A stretch of 64,000 nt of DNA from Alitta virens (Eukaryota > Annelida > Polychaeta > Phyllodocida > Nereididae): the NCBI GenBank assembly GCA_932294295.1, contig OW028579.1, forward strand, positions 10,352,370 through 10,416,369, read 5' to 3'. The position numbers and the translations under genes are program-made. Under the pieces are notes generated by a model. The model did no database searches, was not told where the DNA came from, and saw only the letters and a program-made list of their open reading frames with translations. Shown piece by piece: positions 9,496-22,271 of the stretch (the first letter of the stretch is position 1; each line of letters begins with the position of its first letter).

Positions 9496-9853
9496 GTAAG
9501 CTTTGGGATAATTTTATTTCTCTGTATTTCAACTCTACATATCTGGATTCTACAAGATTTTGAGAATAGAAAAATGAGAAAATGTTTTCTTGAATGAATG
9601 ACATGGTCAGACCTATCAGAGGTGCTTGTCAATCAAGTCCAAATTGGAAAGTCATATAGTTTCTAGTGGTCAAACCAAGATATGCAATAGTTTCTAGCAG
9701 GGCTCATATGACCTCAGACAGGAAAATCACCAAAAAAAAAAATCATGTGATAGTCATAAGCTTTCATGTAATGCACTATATTTGTTGAATCTGCATTAAC
9801 AGCTTACTAACTACAGGCAATAAACTTCTCATTAGTATCAGCGCCGAGCCCTC
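9473..9853 (+). repeat. Single-copy progenitor (or edge copy) of satellite spacer 'X'
   Basis: The block opens ACACTTAGCCAAACAAATTT, runs through GGTAAGCTTTGGG, and ends with TATCAGCGCCGAGCCCTC. Inside the array the same sequence recurs more than twenty times as a spacer I call X. Here it is about 170 bp longer: bases 9558-9735 (between CTACAAGATTTT and ACCAAAAAAAA) are missing from every array copy I examined. Upstream of 9473 the sequence is unique. The simplest reading is that a deletion derivative of this locus was amplified. The reverse, an edge copy that gained an insertion, is possible. Confidence 0.7.
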
Positions 9854-12800
9854 ACTTTGCCAAACTAATTTCTGGTAGCTGGATAGTGAGCTAACCATTA
9901 AGCATCAATGTTTGGTACCATTAGGTAGCCAAGAGTCTAGGCTATCTAGTTAATACATTACACAATTTCTGCTACCAATCTATATAGCCAGCTCCCAGAT
10001 TTTTATGTGAAATTTTACACAAACATATTAACTTTGCTCAGCACATGTCTGAAATCTGGATAGTTAGCTATCCAGTCAGCAACAATATTTGGTACCATTA
10101 AGTAGCCAAGAGTCTAGGCTATCTAGTAAATGAACTGCCATATATCTGCTACCAATCTATATACCAAGCTCCCAGATGTGTATGTGTCATTTTCTCATAA
10201 AAAATAACACTTAGCCAAACAAATTTCTGGTAGCTGGATAGTTAGCTATCCTGTAAGTACCAATATTTGGTACCATTAAATAGCCAAGGGACAAGACTAT
10301 CTAATAAATACACTACCAAATCTCTGCTACCATTCTACATACCCAGCTCCCAGATTTTTATGTATCATTTTATCATAAAATATTGCGCTTAGCCAAACAA
10401 ATTTGTGGTAGCTGGATAGTTAGCTATCCAGTAAGCACAAATATTTGGAACCACTAAATAGCCAAGAGTCTAGGCAATCTTATAAATATATTACCAAAAT
10501 TTTGCTACCATTCTAAATACCCAGCTCCCAGCTTTTTATGTGTCATTTTAACATAAAAAATCAAACTTAGGCAAACTAATTTCTGTTTGCTGGATAGTAC
10601 CATTCTACATACCCAGCTCCCAGATTTTTATGTATCATTTTATCATAAAATATTGCGCTTAGCGAAACAAATTTGTGGTAGCTGGATAGTTAGCTATCCA
10701 GTAAGCACAAATATTTGGAACCACTAAGTAGCCAAGAGTCTAGGCTATCTTATAAATACATTACCAAATTTTTGCTACCATGCTAAATACCCAGCTCCCA
10801 GCTTTTTATGTGTCATTTTAACATAAAAAATCAAACTTAGGCAATCTAATTTCTGGTAGCTGGATAGTACCATTCTACATACCCAGCTCTCAGATGTGTA
10901 TGTATCATTTTCTCATCAAAAATAACACTTAGCCAAACAAATTTGTGGTAGCTGGATAGTAAGCTATCCAGTAAGCACCAATAGTTGTACCATTAAGTAG
11001 CCAAGAGTCTTGGCTATATTTGCACTATATTTGTTGAATCTGCATTAATAGCTCACTAACTACAGGCCATAAACTTTCATGTCTGAAATCTGGATAGTTA
11101 GCTATCCAGTAAGCAACAATATTTGGTACCATTAAGTAGCCAAGAGTCTAGGCTATCTAGTAAATACACTGCCATATTTCTGCTACCAATCTATATACCA
11201 AGCTCCCAAATGTGTATGTGTCATTTTCTCATAAAAAAATAACACTTAGCCAAACAAATTTGTGATAGCTGGATAGTTAGCTATCCAGTAAGCACAAATA
11301 TTTGGAACCACTAAGTAGCCAAGAGTCAAGGCTATCTTATAAATACATTACCAAATTTTTGCTACCATTCTAAAAACCCAGCTCCTAGCTTTTTATGTGT
11401 CATTTTAACATAAAAAAATCAAACTTGGGCAAACTAATTTCTGGTAGCTGGATAGTACCATTCTACATACCCAGCTCCCAGATTTTTATGTATCATTTTA
11501 TCATAAAAAATTACACTTAGCCAAACTAATTTCTAGTAAGCTTTGGGAAGATTTTATTACTCAGTATTTTAACTCGACATATCTAGATTCTACAACAACA
11601 ACAAATGATATGATAGTTATAATCTTTCATGTAATGCACTATATTTGTTGAATCTGCATTAACAGCTCACTAACTACAGGCAATAAACTTCTCACTAGTA
11701 TCAGCGCCGAGCCCTTACCTAGCCAAACAAATTTGTGGTAGCTGGATAGTTAGCTATCCAGTAAGCACAAATATTTGGAGCCACTAAGTAGCCAAGAGTC
11801 TAGGCTATCTTATAAATACATTACCAAATATTTGCTACTATTCTAAATACCCAGCTTTTTATGGGTCATTTTAACATAAAAAATCAAACTTAGGCAATCT
11901 AATTTCTGGTAGCTGGATAGTACCATTCTACATACCCAGCTCTCAGATGTGTATGTATCATTTTCTCATCAAAAATAACACTTAGCCAAACAAATTTGTG
12001 GTAGCTGGATAGTAAGCTATCCAGTAAGCACCAATAGTTGTACCATTAAGTAGCCAAGAGTCTTGGCTATATTTGCACTATATTTGTTGAATCTGCATTA
12101 ATAGCTCACTAACTACAGGCCATAAACTTTCATGTCTGAAATCTGGATAGTTAGCTATCCAGTAAGCAACAATATTTGGTACCATTAAGTAGCCAAGAGT
12201 CTAGGCTATCTAGTAAATACACTGCCATATTTCTGCTACCAATCTATATACCAAGCTCCCAAATGTGTATGTGTCATTTTCTCATAAAAAAATAACACTT
12301 AGCCAAACAAATTTGTGATAGCTGGATAGTTAGCTATCCAGTAAGCACAAATATTTGGAACCACTAAGTAGCCAAGAGTCAAGGCTATCTTATAAATACA
12401 TTACCAAATTTTTGCTACCATTCTAAATACCCAGCTCCTAGCTTTTTATGTGTCATTTTAACATAAAAAAAATCAAACTTGGGCAAACTAATTTCTGGTA
12501 GCTGGATAGTACCATTCTACATACCCAGCTCCCAGATTTTTATGTATCATTTTATCATAAAAATTACACTTAGCCAAACAAATTTCTAGTAAGCTTTGGG
12601 ATGATTTTATTACTCAGTATTTCAACTCTACATATCTGGATTCTACAAAAAAAATGATGTGATAGTTATAAGCTTTCATGCAATGCACTATATTTGTTGA
12701 ATCTGCATTAACAGCTCACTAACTACAGGCAATAAACTTCTCATTAGTATCAGCGCCGAGCCCTCACTTAGCCAAACTAATTTCTGGTAGCTGGATAGTA

Positions 12801-15800
12801 AGCTAACCATTAAGCATCAATGTTTGGTACCATTAGGTAGCCAAGAGTCTAGGCTATCTAGTAAATACATTACAAAATTTCTGCTACCAATCTATATAGC
12901 CAGCTCCCAGATTTTTATGTGACATTTTACAAAAACAAATTAACTTTGCTCAGCACATGTCTGAAAGCTGGATAGTTAGCTATCCAGTAAGCAACAATAT
13001 TTGGTACTATTAAGAAGCCAAGAGTCTAGGCTATCTAGTAAATACACTGCCATATTTCTGCTACCAATCTATATACTAAGCTTCCACATGTGTATGTGTC
13101 ATTTTCTCATAAAAAATAACACTTAGCCAAACAAATTTCTGGTAGCTATCCTGCAAGTACCAATATTTGGTACCAATAAATAGCCAAGGGACAAGGCTAT
13201 CTAATAAACACACTACAAAATCTCTGCTACCATTCTACATACCCAGCTCCCAGAATTTTATGGGTCATTTTATCATAAAATATTGCGCTTAGCCAAACAA
13301 ATTTGTGGTAGCTGGATAGTTAGCTATCCAGTAAGCACAAATATTTGGGGCCACTAAGTAGCCAAGAGTCTAGGCTATCTTATAAATACATTACCAAATT
13401 TTTGCTACCATTCTAAATACCCAGCTTTTTATGTGTCATTTTAACATAAAAAATCAAACTTAGGCAATCTAATTTCTGGTAGCTGGATAGTACCATTCTA
13501 CATACCCAGCTCCCAGATGTGTATGTGTCATTTTCTCATAAAAAATAACACTCAGCCAAACAAATTTGTGGTAGCTGGATAGTAAGCTATCCAGTAAGCA
13601 CCAATAGTTGTACCATTAAGTAGCCAAGCGTCTTGGCTATATTTGCACTATATTTGTTGAATCTGCATTAACAGTTAACTAACTACAGGCAATAAACTTC
13701 TCATTAGTATCAGCCAAGCCCTCACTTAGCCAAACAAATTTCTGGTAGCTGGATAGTTAGCTATCCTGTAAATACCAATATTTGGCACCATTAAATAGCC
13801 AATGGACAAGGCTATCTAATAAATACACTACCAAATCTCTGCTACCATTCTACATACCCAGCTCCCAGATTTTTATGTATCATTTGATCATAAAATATTG
13901 CGCTTAGCCAAACAAATTTGTGGTAAGCACAAATATTTGGAACCACTAAGTAGCCAAGAGTCTAGGCTATCTTATAAATACATTACCAAATTTTTGCTAC
14001 CATTCTAAATACCCAGCTCCCAGCTTTTTATGTGTCATTATATCATAAAATATTGCGCTTAGCCAAACAAATTTGTGGTAGCTGGATAGTTAGCTATCCA
14101 GTAAGCGCAAATATTTGAAACCACGAAGTAGCCAAGAGTCAAGGCTATCTTTTAAATACATTACCAAATTTTTGCTACCATTCTAAATAGCCAGCTCCCA
14201 GCTTTTTATGTGTCATTTTAACATAAAAAAATCAAACTTGGGCAAACAAATTTCTGGTAGCTGGATAGTACCATTCTACATACCCAGCTCCGAGATTTTT
14301 ATGTATCATTTTATCATAAAAAATTACACTTAGCCAAAAAATTTCTAGTTAGCTTTGGGAAGATTTTATTACTCAGTAATTTAACTCTACATATCTGGAT
14401 TATACAACAAAAAAAATGATGTGATAGTTATAAGTTTCCATGTAATGCACTATATTTGTTGAATCTGCATTAACAGCTCACTAACTAAAGGCAATAAACT
14501 TCTCACTAGTATCAGCGCCGAGCCCTTACCTAGCCAAACTAATTTCTGGTAGCTGGATAGTTAGCTATCCTGTAAGTACCAATATTTGGTACCATTAAAT
14601 AGCCAAGGGACAAGGCTATCTAATAAATACACTACCAAATCTCTGCTACCAATCTACATACCCAGCGCGAAGATTTGTATGTATCATTTTATCATAAAAT
14701 ATTGCACTTAGCCAAACAAATTTCTGGTAGCTGGATAGTTAGCTATCCAGTAAGCACAAATATTTCGAGCGACTAAGTAGCCAAGAGTCTAGGCTATCTT
14801 ATAAATACATTACCAAATTTTTGCTACCATTCTAAATACCCAGCTCCGAGCTTTTTATGTGTCATTTTCTCATAAAAAAAACACACAGCCAAACAAATTG
14901 GTGGTAGCTGGATAGTAAGCTATCCAGTAAGCACCAATAGTTGTACCATTAAGTAGCCAAGAGTCTTGGCTATCTAGCAAATACACTACCATATTTCTGC
15001 TACCAATCTATATACCCAATATTAGGTACCATTAAGTAGCCAAGAGTCTAGGCTATCTAGTAAATACACTGCCATATTTCTGCTACCAATCTATATACCA
15101 GGCTCCCACATGTGTATGTGTCATTTTCTCATAAAAAATAACACTCAGCCAAACAAATTTCTGGTAGCTGGATAGTTAGCTATCCTGTAAGTACCAATAT
15201 TTGGTACCATTAAATAGCCAAGGGACAAGGCTATCTAATAAATACACTACCAAATCTCTGCTACCATTCTACATACCCAGCTCCCAGATTTTTATGTATC
15301 ATTTTATCATAAAATATTGCGCTTAGCCAAACAAATTTGTGGTAGCTGGATAGTTAGCTTTCCAGTAAGCACAAATATTTGGAACCACTAAGTAGCCAAG
15401 AGTCTAGGCTATCTAATAAATACATTACCAAATGTTTGCTACCATTCTAAATACCCAGCTCCCAGCTTTTTATGTGTCATAGAAACTTAAAAAAATCAAA
15501 CTTAGGCAAACTAATTTCTGGTAGCTGGATAGTACCATTCTATATACCCAGCTCCCAGATTTTTATGTATCATTTTATGATAAAAATTACACTTAGCCAA
15601 ACAAATTTCTAGTAAGCTTTGGGAAGATTTTATTACTCAGTATTTCAACTCTACATATCTGGATTCTACAACAACAAAAAAATGATCTGATAGTTATAAG
15701 CTTTCATGTAATGCACTATATTTGTTGAATCGGCATTAACAGCTCACTAACTACAGGCAATAAACTTTTCATTAGTATCAGCGCCGAGCCCTCACTTAGC

Positions 15801-16950
15801 CAAACTAATTTCTGGTAGCTGGTTAGTAAGCTAACCATTAAGCATCAATGTTTGGTACCATTATGTAGCCAAGAGTCTAGGCTATCTAGTAAATACATTA
15901 CAAAATTTCTGCTACCAATCTATATAGCCAGATTTTTATGTGACATTTTACACAAACATATTAACTTTGCTCAGCACATGTCTGAAAGCTGGATAGTTAG
16001 CTATCCAGTAAGCAACAATATTTGGTACCATTAAGTAGCCAAGAGTCTAGGCTATCTATTAAATACACTGCCATATTTCTGCTACCAATCTATATACCAA
16101 GCTCCCACATGTGTATGTGTCATTTTCTCATAAAAAATAACACTTAGCCAAACAAATTTCTGGTAGCTGGATAGTTAGCTATCCTGTAAGTACCAATATT
16201 TGGTACCATTAAATAGCCAAGGGACAAGGCTATCTAATAAATACACTACCAAATCTCTGCTACCATTCTACATACCCAGCTCCCAGATTTTTATGTATCA
16301 TTTTATCATAAAATATTGTGCTTAGCCAAACAAATTTGTGGTAGCTAGATAGTTAGCTATCCAGTAAGCACAAATATTTGGAACCACTAAGTAGCCAAGA
16401 GTCTAGGCTATCTTATCAATACATTACCAAATTTTTGCTACCATTCTAAATACCCAGCTCCCAGCTTTTTATGTGTCATTATATCATAAAATATTGCACT
16501 TAGCCAAACAAATTTGTGGTAGCTGGATAGTTAGCTATCCAGTAAGCGCAAATATTTGAAACCAGGAAGTAGCCAAGAGTCAAGGCTATCTTATAAATAC
16601 ATTACCAAATTTTTGCTACCATTCTAAATACCCAGCTCCCAGCTTTTTATGTGTCATTTTAACATAAAAAAATTAAACTTGGGCAAACAAATTTCTGGTA
16701 GCTGGATAGTACCATTCTACATACCTAGCTCCCAGATTTTTATGTATCATTTTATCATAAAAAATTACACTTAGCCAACATATTTATAGTTAGCTTTGGG
16801 AAGATTTTATTACTCAGTAATTTAACTCTACATATCTGGATTCTACACCAAAAAAAATGATCTGATAGTTATAAGTTTCCATGTAATGCACTATATTTGT
16901 TGAATCTGCAGCTCACTAACTACAGACAATAAACTTCTCATTAGTATCAG
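9854..16950 (+). repeat. Array block I: mixed, diverged monomers with X spacers
   Basis: Full, truncated and chimeric monomers alternate irregularly, with X spacers near 11531, 12583, 14342, 15605 and 16785. There is no long regular period. One internal duplication with an offset of about 1053 bp links roughly 10830-11700 to 11884-12750. Both copies share the private junction CATAAACTTTCATGTCTGAA. Mismatches and small deletions between monomers are more frequent than further right. Confidence 0.85.
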
Positions 16951-17210
16951 CGTCGAGCCCTCCGTGGATGTAAACGGTACAAGATCCACAAAGTCAGCTC
17001 CCAGATTCCAGTTCCCAGTCAGCTACCAGTCAGTTCCCAGTAAAGTGAACTCTGCTTCCAGTTCTAGTTCCCAGTCAGCTACCAGTCAGTTCCCAGTAAA
17101 GTGAACTCAGCTCCCAGTTCTACTTCCCAGTCAGTTGCCAGAAAACTATCTGGGCAAATGTTTGGTAATCAGAAAGCCAATGTGGCAAGGAATAGCAGAT
17201 GGAATAGCAG
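16951..17210 (+). repeat. Captured exon-like segment, copy 1
   Basis: A non-monomer insert of 260 bp lies between CATTAGTATCAG and GGTACCAATATT, so it has AG before it and GTACC after it like an exon. It reads VEPSVDVNGTRSTKSAPRF in one frame. It holds two 56-bp tandem units (GTCAGCTACCAGTCAGTTCC type). Because 56 is not a multiple of three, the frame closes at TGA in the second unit. Confidence 0.75.
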
Positions 17211-18401
17211 GTACCAATATTTATCATAAAAAATTAAATTAAGCCAATCAGATATCTGGTAGCTGGATAGTTAGCTACCCATTAAGCACAAATACTTGGT
17301 ACCATTAAGTAGCCAAGAGTCTAGGCTATCTAGTAAATACACTACCATATTTCTGCTACAAATCTATATAGCCAGCTACCAGATTTTTATGTGACATTTT
17401 ACACAAACAAATTAACTTTGCTCAGCACATGTCTGAAATCTGGATAGTTATTTATCCGGTAAGCAACAATATTTGGTACCATTAAGTAGCCAAGAGTCTA
17501 GGCTATCTAGTAAATACACTGCCATATTTCTGCTACTAATCTATATACCAAGCTCCCACATGTGTATGTGTCATTTTCTCATCAAAAATAACACGTAGCC
17601 AAACAAATTTCTGGTAGCTGGATAGTTAGCTATCCTGTAAGTACCAATATTTGGTACCATTAAATAGCCAAGGGACAAGGCTATCTAATAAATACACTAC
17701 CAAATCTCTGCTACCATTCTACATACCCAGCTCCCAGATTTTTATGTATCATTTTATCATAAAATATTGTGCTTAGCCAAACAAATTTGTGGTAGCTGGA
17801 TAGTTTGCTATCCAGTAAGCACAAATATTTGGAATCACTAAGTAGCCAAGAGTCTAGGCTATCTTTTCAATACATCACCAAATTTTTGCTACCATTCTAA
17901 ATACCCAGCTCCCAGCTTTTTATGTGTCATTATATCATAAAATATTGCGCTTAGCCAAATAAATTTGTGGTAGCTGGATAGTTAGCTATCCAGTAAGCGC
18001 AAATATTTGAAACCACAAAGTAGCCAAGAGTCAAGGCTATCTTATAAATACATTACCAAATTTTTGCTACCATTCTAAATACCCAGCTCCTAGCTTTTTA
18101 TGTGTCATTTTAACATAAAAAAATTAAACTTGGGCAAACAAATTTCTGGTAGCTTGATAGTACCATTCTACATACCTAGCTCCCAGATTTTTATGTATCA
18201 TTTTATCATAAAAAATTACACTTAGCCAACAAATTTATAGTTAGCTTTGGGAAGATTTTATTACTCAGTAATTTAACTCTACATATCTGGATTCTACACC
18301 AAAAAAAATGATCTGATAGTTATAAGTTTCCATGTAATGCACTATATTTGTTGAATCTGCAGCTCACTAACTACAGACAATAAACTTCTCATTAGTATCA
18401 G

Positions 18402-18661
18402 CGTCGAGCCCTCCGTGGATGTAAACGGTACGAGATCCACAAAGTCAGCTCCCAGATTCCAGTTCCCAGTCAGCTACCAGTCAGTTCCCAGTAAAGTGAA
18501 CTCTGCTTCCAGTTCTAGTTCCCAGTCAGCTACCAGTCAGTTCCCAGTAAAGTGAACTCAGCTCCCAGTTCTACTTCCCAGTCAGTTGCCAGAAAACTAT
18601 CTGGGCAAATGTTTGGTAATCAGAAAGCCAATGTGGCAAGGAATAGCAGATGGAATAGCAG
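18402..18661 (+). repeat. Captured exon-like segment, copy 2
   Basis: Same 260-bp structure as copy 1, 1451 bp downstream, with two 56-bp units and the same frame closure. It differs by a single base or so (GGTACGAG for GGTACAAG near the start). Confidence 0.75.
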
Positions 18662-19853
18662 GTACCAATATTTATCATAAAAAATTAAATTAAGCCAATC
18701 AGATATCTGGTAGCTGGATAGTTAGCTACCCATTAAGCACAAATACTTGGTACCATTAAGTAGCCAAGAGTCTAGGCTATCTAGTAAATACACTACCATA
18801 TTTCTGCTACAAATCTATATAGCCAGCTCCCAGATTTTTATGTGACATTTTACACAAACAAATTAACTTTGCTCAGCACATGTCTGAAATCTGGATAGTT
18901 ATTTATCCAGTAAGCAACAATATTTGGTACCATTAAGTAGCCAAGAGTCTAGGCTATCTAGTAAATACACTGCCATATTTCTGCTACTAATCTATATACC
19001 AAGCTCCCACATGTGAATGTGTCATTTTCTCATAAAAAATAACACGTAGCCAAACAAATTTCTGGTAGCTGGATAGTTAGCTATCCTGTAAGTACCAATA
19101 TTTGGTACCATTAAATAGCCAAGGGACAAGGCTATCTAATAAATACACTACCAAATCTCTGCTACCATTCTACATACCCAGCTCCCAGATTTTTATGTAT
19201 CATTTTATCATAAAATATTGTGCTCAGCCAAACAAATTTGTGGTAGCTGGATAGTTAGCTATCCAGTAAGCACAAATATTTGGAACCACTAAGTAGCCAA
19301 GAGTCTAGGCTATCTTATCAATACATTACCAAATTTTTGCTACCATTCTAAATACCCAGCTCCCAGCTTTTTATGTGTCATTATATCATAAAATATTGCG
19401 CTTAGCCAAATAAATTTGTGGTAGCTGGATAGTTAGCTATCCAGTAAGCGCAAATATTTGAAACCACAAAGTAGCCAAGAGTCAAGGCTATCTTATAAAT
19501 ACATTACCAAATTTTTGCTACCATTCTAAATACCCAGCTCCCAGCTTTTTATGTGTCATTTTAACATAAAAAAATCAAACTTGGGCAAACAAATTTCTGT
19601 AAGCTGGATGGTACCATTCTACATACCCAGCTCCCAGATTTTTATGTATCATTTTATCATAAAAAATTACACTTAGCCAAAAAATTTCTAGTAAGCTTTG
19701 AGAAGATTTTATTACTCAGTATTTTTACTCTACATATCTGGATTCTACAACAAAAAAAAATGATCTGATAGTTATAAGTTTCCATGTAATGCACTATATT
19801 TGTTGAATCTGCAGCTCACTAACTACAGGCAATAAACTTCTCATTAGTATCAG

Positions 19854-20113
19854 CGTCGAGCCCTCCGTGGATGTAAACGGTACGAGATCCACAAAGTCAG
19901 CTCCCAGATTCCAGTTCCCAGTCAGCTACCAGTCAGTTCCCAGTAAAGTGAACTCAGCTTCCAGTTCTAGTTCCCAGCCAGCTACCAGTCAGTTCCCAGT
20001 AAAGTGAACTCAGCTCCCAGTTCTAGTTCCCAGTCAGTTGCCAGAAAACTATCTGGGCAAATGTTTGGTTATCAGAAAGCCAATGTAGCAAGGAATAGCA
20101 GATGGAATAGCAG
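19854..20113 (+). repeat. Captured exon-like segment, copy 3
   Basis: 260 bp with two 56-bp units. It carries private variants (CCCAGCCAGC, TTTGGTTATCAG, AATGTAGCAAGG) that are shared with copy 6, which lies 7000 bp downstream. This supports en bloc duplication. Confidence 0.75.
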
Positions 20114-20689
20114 GTACCAATATTTATCATAAAAAATTATATTAAGCCGAACAGATATCTGGTAGCTGGATAGTTAGCTACCCATTAAGCACAAATACTT
20201 GGTACCATTAAGTAGCCAAGAGTCTATGCTATCTAGTAAATACACTACCATATTTCTGCCACCAATCTATATACCCAGCTCCCAGATTGTTATGTGTTAT
20301 CTCAGCAAAAATTACACTTAGCCAAAAATTTAACTTTGCTCAGCAAATGTCTGGTAGCTGGATAGTTAGCTGTCCAGTAAGCACCAATATTTGGAACCAT
20401 TAAGTAGCCAAGAGTTTAGGTTATCTACATACATTACAACATTTCTGCTACTATTCTAAATACCCAGCTCTCAGATTTTTATGTGACATTTTATTCAAAA
20501 ATTTAACTTTGCTCAGCAAATGTCTGGTAGCTGGATAGTTAGCTATCCAGTAAGCACAAATATTTGGTACCATTAAGTACCCAAGAGTCTAGGTTATCTG
20601 ATCAATACATTATCAAATTTCTGCTACTATTCTAAATACCCAGCTCCAAGCTTTTTATGTGACATTTTACCTACAAAATTTAACTTTGC

Positions 20690-21919
20690 TTTAATTATAG
20701 GGGGAGCCACAAGTACACTTGAATTGCTTAGTCCATGAAAACTTAAATTTTCATAAACAATTTGATCTTAAATCTGCATCTGTTTAGAATTCAATACAAA
20801 ATACAGTGTAATATATTTTAGTCCTGCATTTAATACCATAATTTTCTTGCATAGAAAGACTCAAATTTAATAGGAACTCTCACTCTTCTTTCATTTCAAA
20901 CCAGTAACTAAGCTACTGTTTTTATATAAATGCTACTGGCAGCATGTAGTTCATCAAACTGCCTTTGTGAGTCAGATGACATTGCATTGGAACTTTCTTG
21001 CATATCCACCAGGGAGTTTTTAACCCTCAGCGAACGAAGTCTGAAGAGGGTTATTGTTATCACTGGATATGAAGGGCGGGTGGGCGTAGCACCTGCACCT
21101 GTTGCTCTGTATAATCAAGATACTTATTGTTTAGGGTCTTTTGACTTGTTTTCACCATCTGAGACATGTAAATATAGTGAGGAATACAGTATTTTCAATA
21201 ACTGAAAAGCATAACTAACATACTTGCATTAAAAAAATCTCATTTCTATGGGTTGGCACCCCCTTGTGTTTGGTAGGAAAGCAGACTTATGTTTATGTCA
21301 ATTTCACAACCGATAAAATGTGAATTTATCATTGCATAATGCATAATAATTGTGAAAACTCCCTAGCGGTGGTGTGCAAGAAAGTTCCAATACAATGTCA
21401 CCGGACTCATGACTCTCGTCTTGAGGCAGTTTGTCGACTACGTGCTGCAAGTAGTATTTACATAACCACAGTAGCTTAGTTACTGGTTTGAAATGAAAGA
21501 AAGGTGAAATTCATTCAAGTGTACTTGTGGCTCCCTCTATAATTAAAGCAATTGCTAGAAAATCAAAAGGAAGAAAGTTTACATAAATTGCAATGCATTC
21601 TGTTAGTAATGATATACAAGGCAGAGTGGAGAAATATTTCTGCAGAATAAATCACTATTTTTTAATGCAAATGTAGTGTCAATAAATATTACCCATACTT
21701 AGTAGCTTAGTTACTGGTTTGAGTTCCTAACTAATTTTGGGTTTTTCCGTGCAAGAAAATAATGTTCTTAAATGGGACTAGAATATATTAAACTGCATTT
21801 TGTATTGAACTCTAAACCAATGCAGATTTTACATCAGATTGTTTTATGTGCATTTAATATTTCATTGACTAAACAATTCAAGTCATTCAAGTGTACTTGT
21901 GGCTCCCCCTATAATTAAA
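20690..21919. mobile_element. Composite inverted-repeat element E1
   Basis: The left end TTTAATTATAGGGGGAGCC is matched by its reverse complement ending at 21919. Similarity of the two arms continues for about 220 bp at roughly three-quarters identity, up to the shared CCAGTAACTAAGCTACT. A second, inner right end at 21512-21547 has the same terminus (CTCCCTCTATAATTAAA), and its arm (about 21360-21547) pairs with 20905-21025. The element is therefore three arms, perhaps a 858-bp element joined to a second end. No transposase is encoded. TA dinucleotides at both edges would fit a Tc1/mariner-type MITE, but this is a guess. A 91-codon frame at 20930-21205 lies largely in arm sequence. The 23-bp tract CATTTAATACCAT... 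is single here. Confidence 0.75.
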
Positions 21920-22188
21920 CCAGATGCTGCATAACTTTTGCTGCATTATTTTAGAAAAAGTTTTTTGTACATTAATTATAGGTAATTTGGGTAATAATAA
22001 TTTATTCTGCGGTATGCAATTAAGTATTGCCACTGAAAAATTTCTCTACTCTGCCAGTTCCACCATTGTTCACTCTGTGTTTAAGTAAGACCCACATGCT
22101 CAGTAAAATAGCAGGGGTATATCTAGGTCAATTAGATATACAGTCTAGGTCAATTAGTAGGGTATCATATTCAGCCAATGTGCTAACT
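21920..22188. repeat. Non-satellite flank linked to E1
   Basis: About 270 bp of non-monomer sequence always follows the E element (also at 28944-29212, 34857-35125 and 39208-39476). It includes a direct repeat CTAGGTCAATTAG (twice) and ATTAATTATAGG, which recalls the E terminus. Its constant linkage shows that E and flank were amplified together, not inserted four times. Confidence 0.7.
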
Positions 22189-22271
22189 GGCTACTTAATG
22201 GTACCAAACATTGTGCTTAGCTGGATAGGTAGCTATCCAGTAAGCACAAATATTTGGTACATTAAGTAGCC
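22189..22271. repeat. 83-bp palindrome: inverted monomer piece at strand switch
   Basis: GGCTACTTAATGGTACCAAA at the left is monomer sequence in reverse orientation. It pairs with TTTGGTACATTAAGTAGCC at the right over about 31 bp, around a centre containing GCTGGATAGG-TAGCTATCC. This is the only place where the satellite runs backwards. It recurs after each E element (29213, 35126, 39477). Confidence 0.8.

Noticed and set aside
20930..21205. 91-codon frame repeated in all four E elements (also 27953, 33866, 38217)
   Set aside because: Much of it lies in an inverted-repeat arm, and the minus-strand arm gives a related peptide (GDIVLELSC vs DDIALELSC). Conservation follows from en bloc amplification. 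It is not evidence for a protein by itself.
22027..22269. 80-codon frame after E elements (also 29051, 34964, 39315)
   Set aside because: Runs from the E flank into satellite monomer sequence, so it is a chance open frame copied with the unit.
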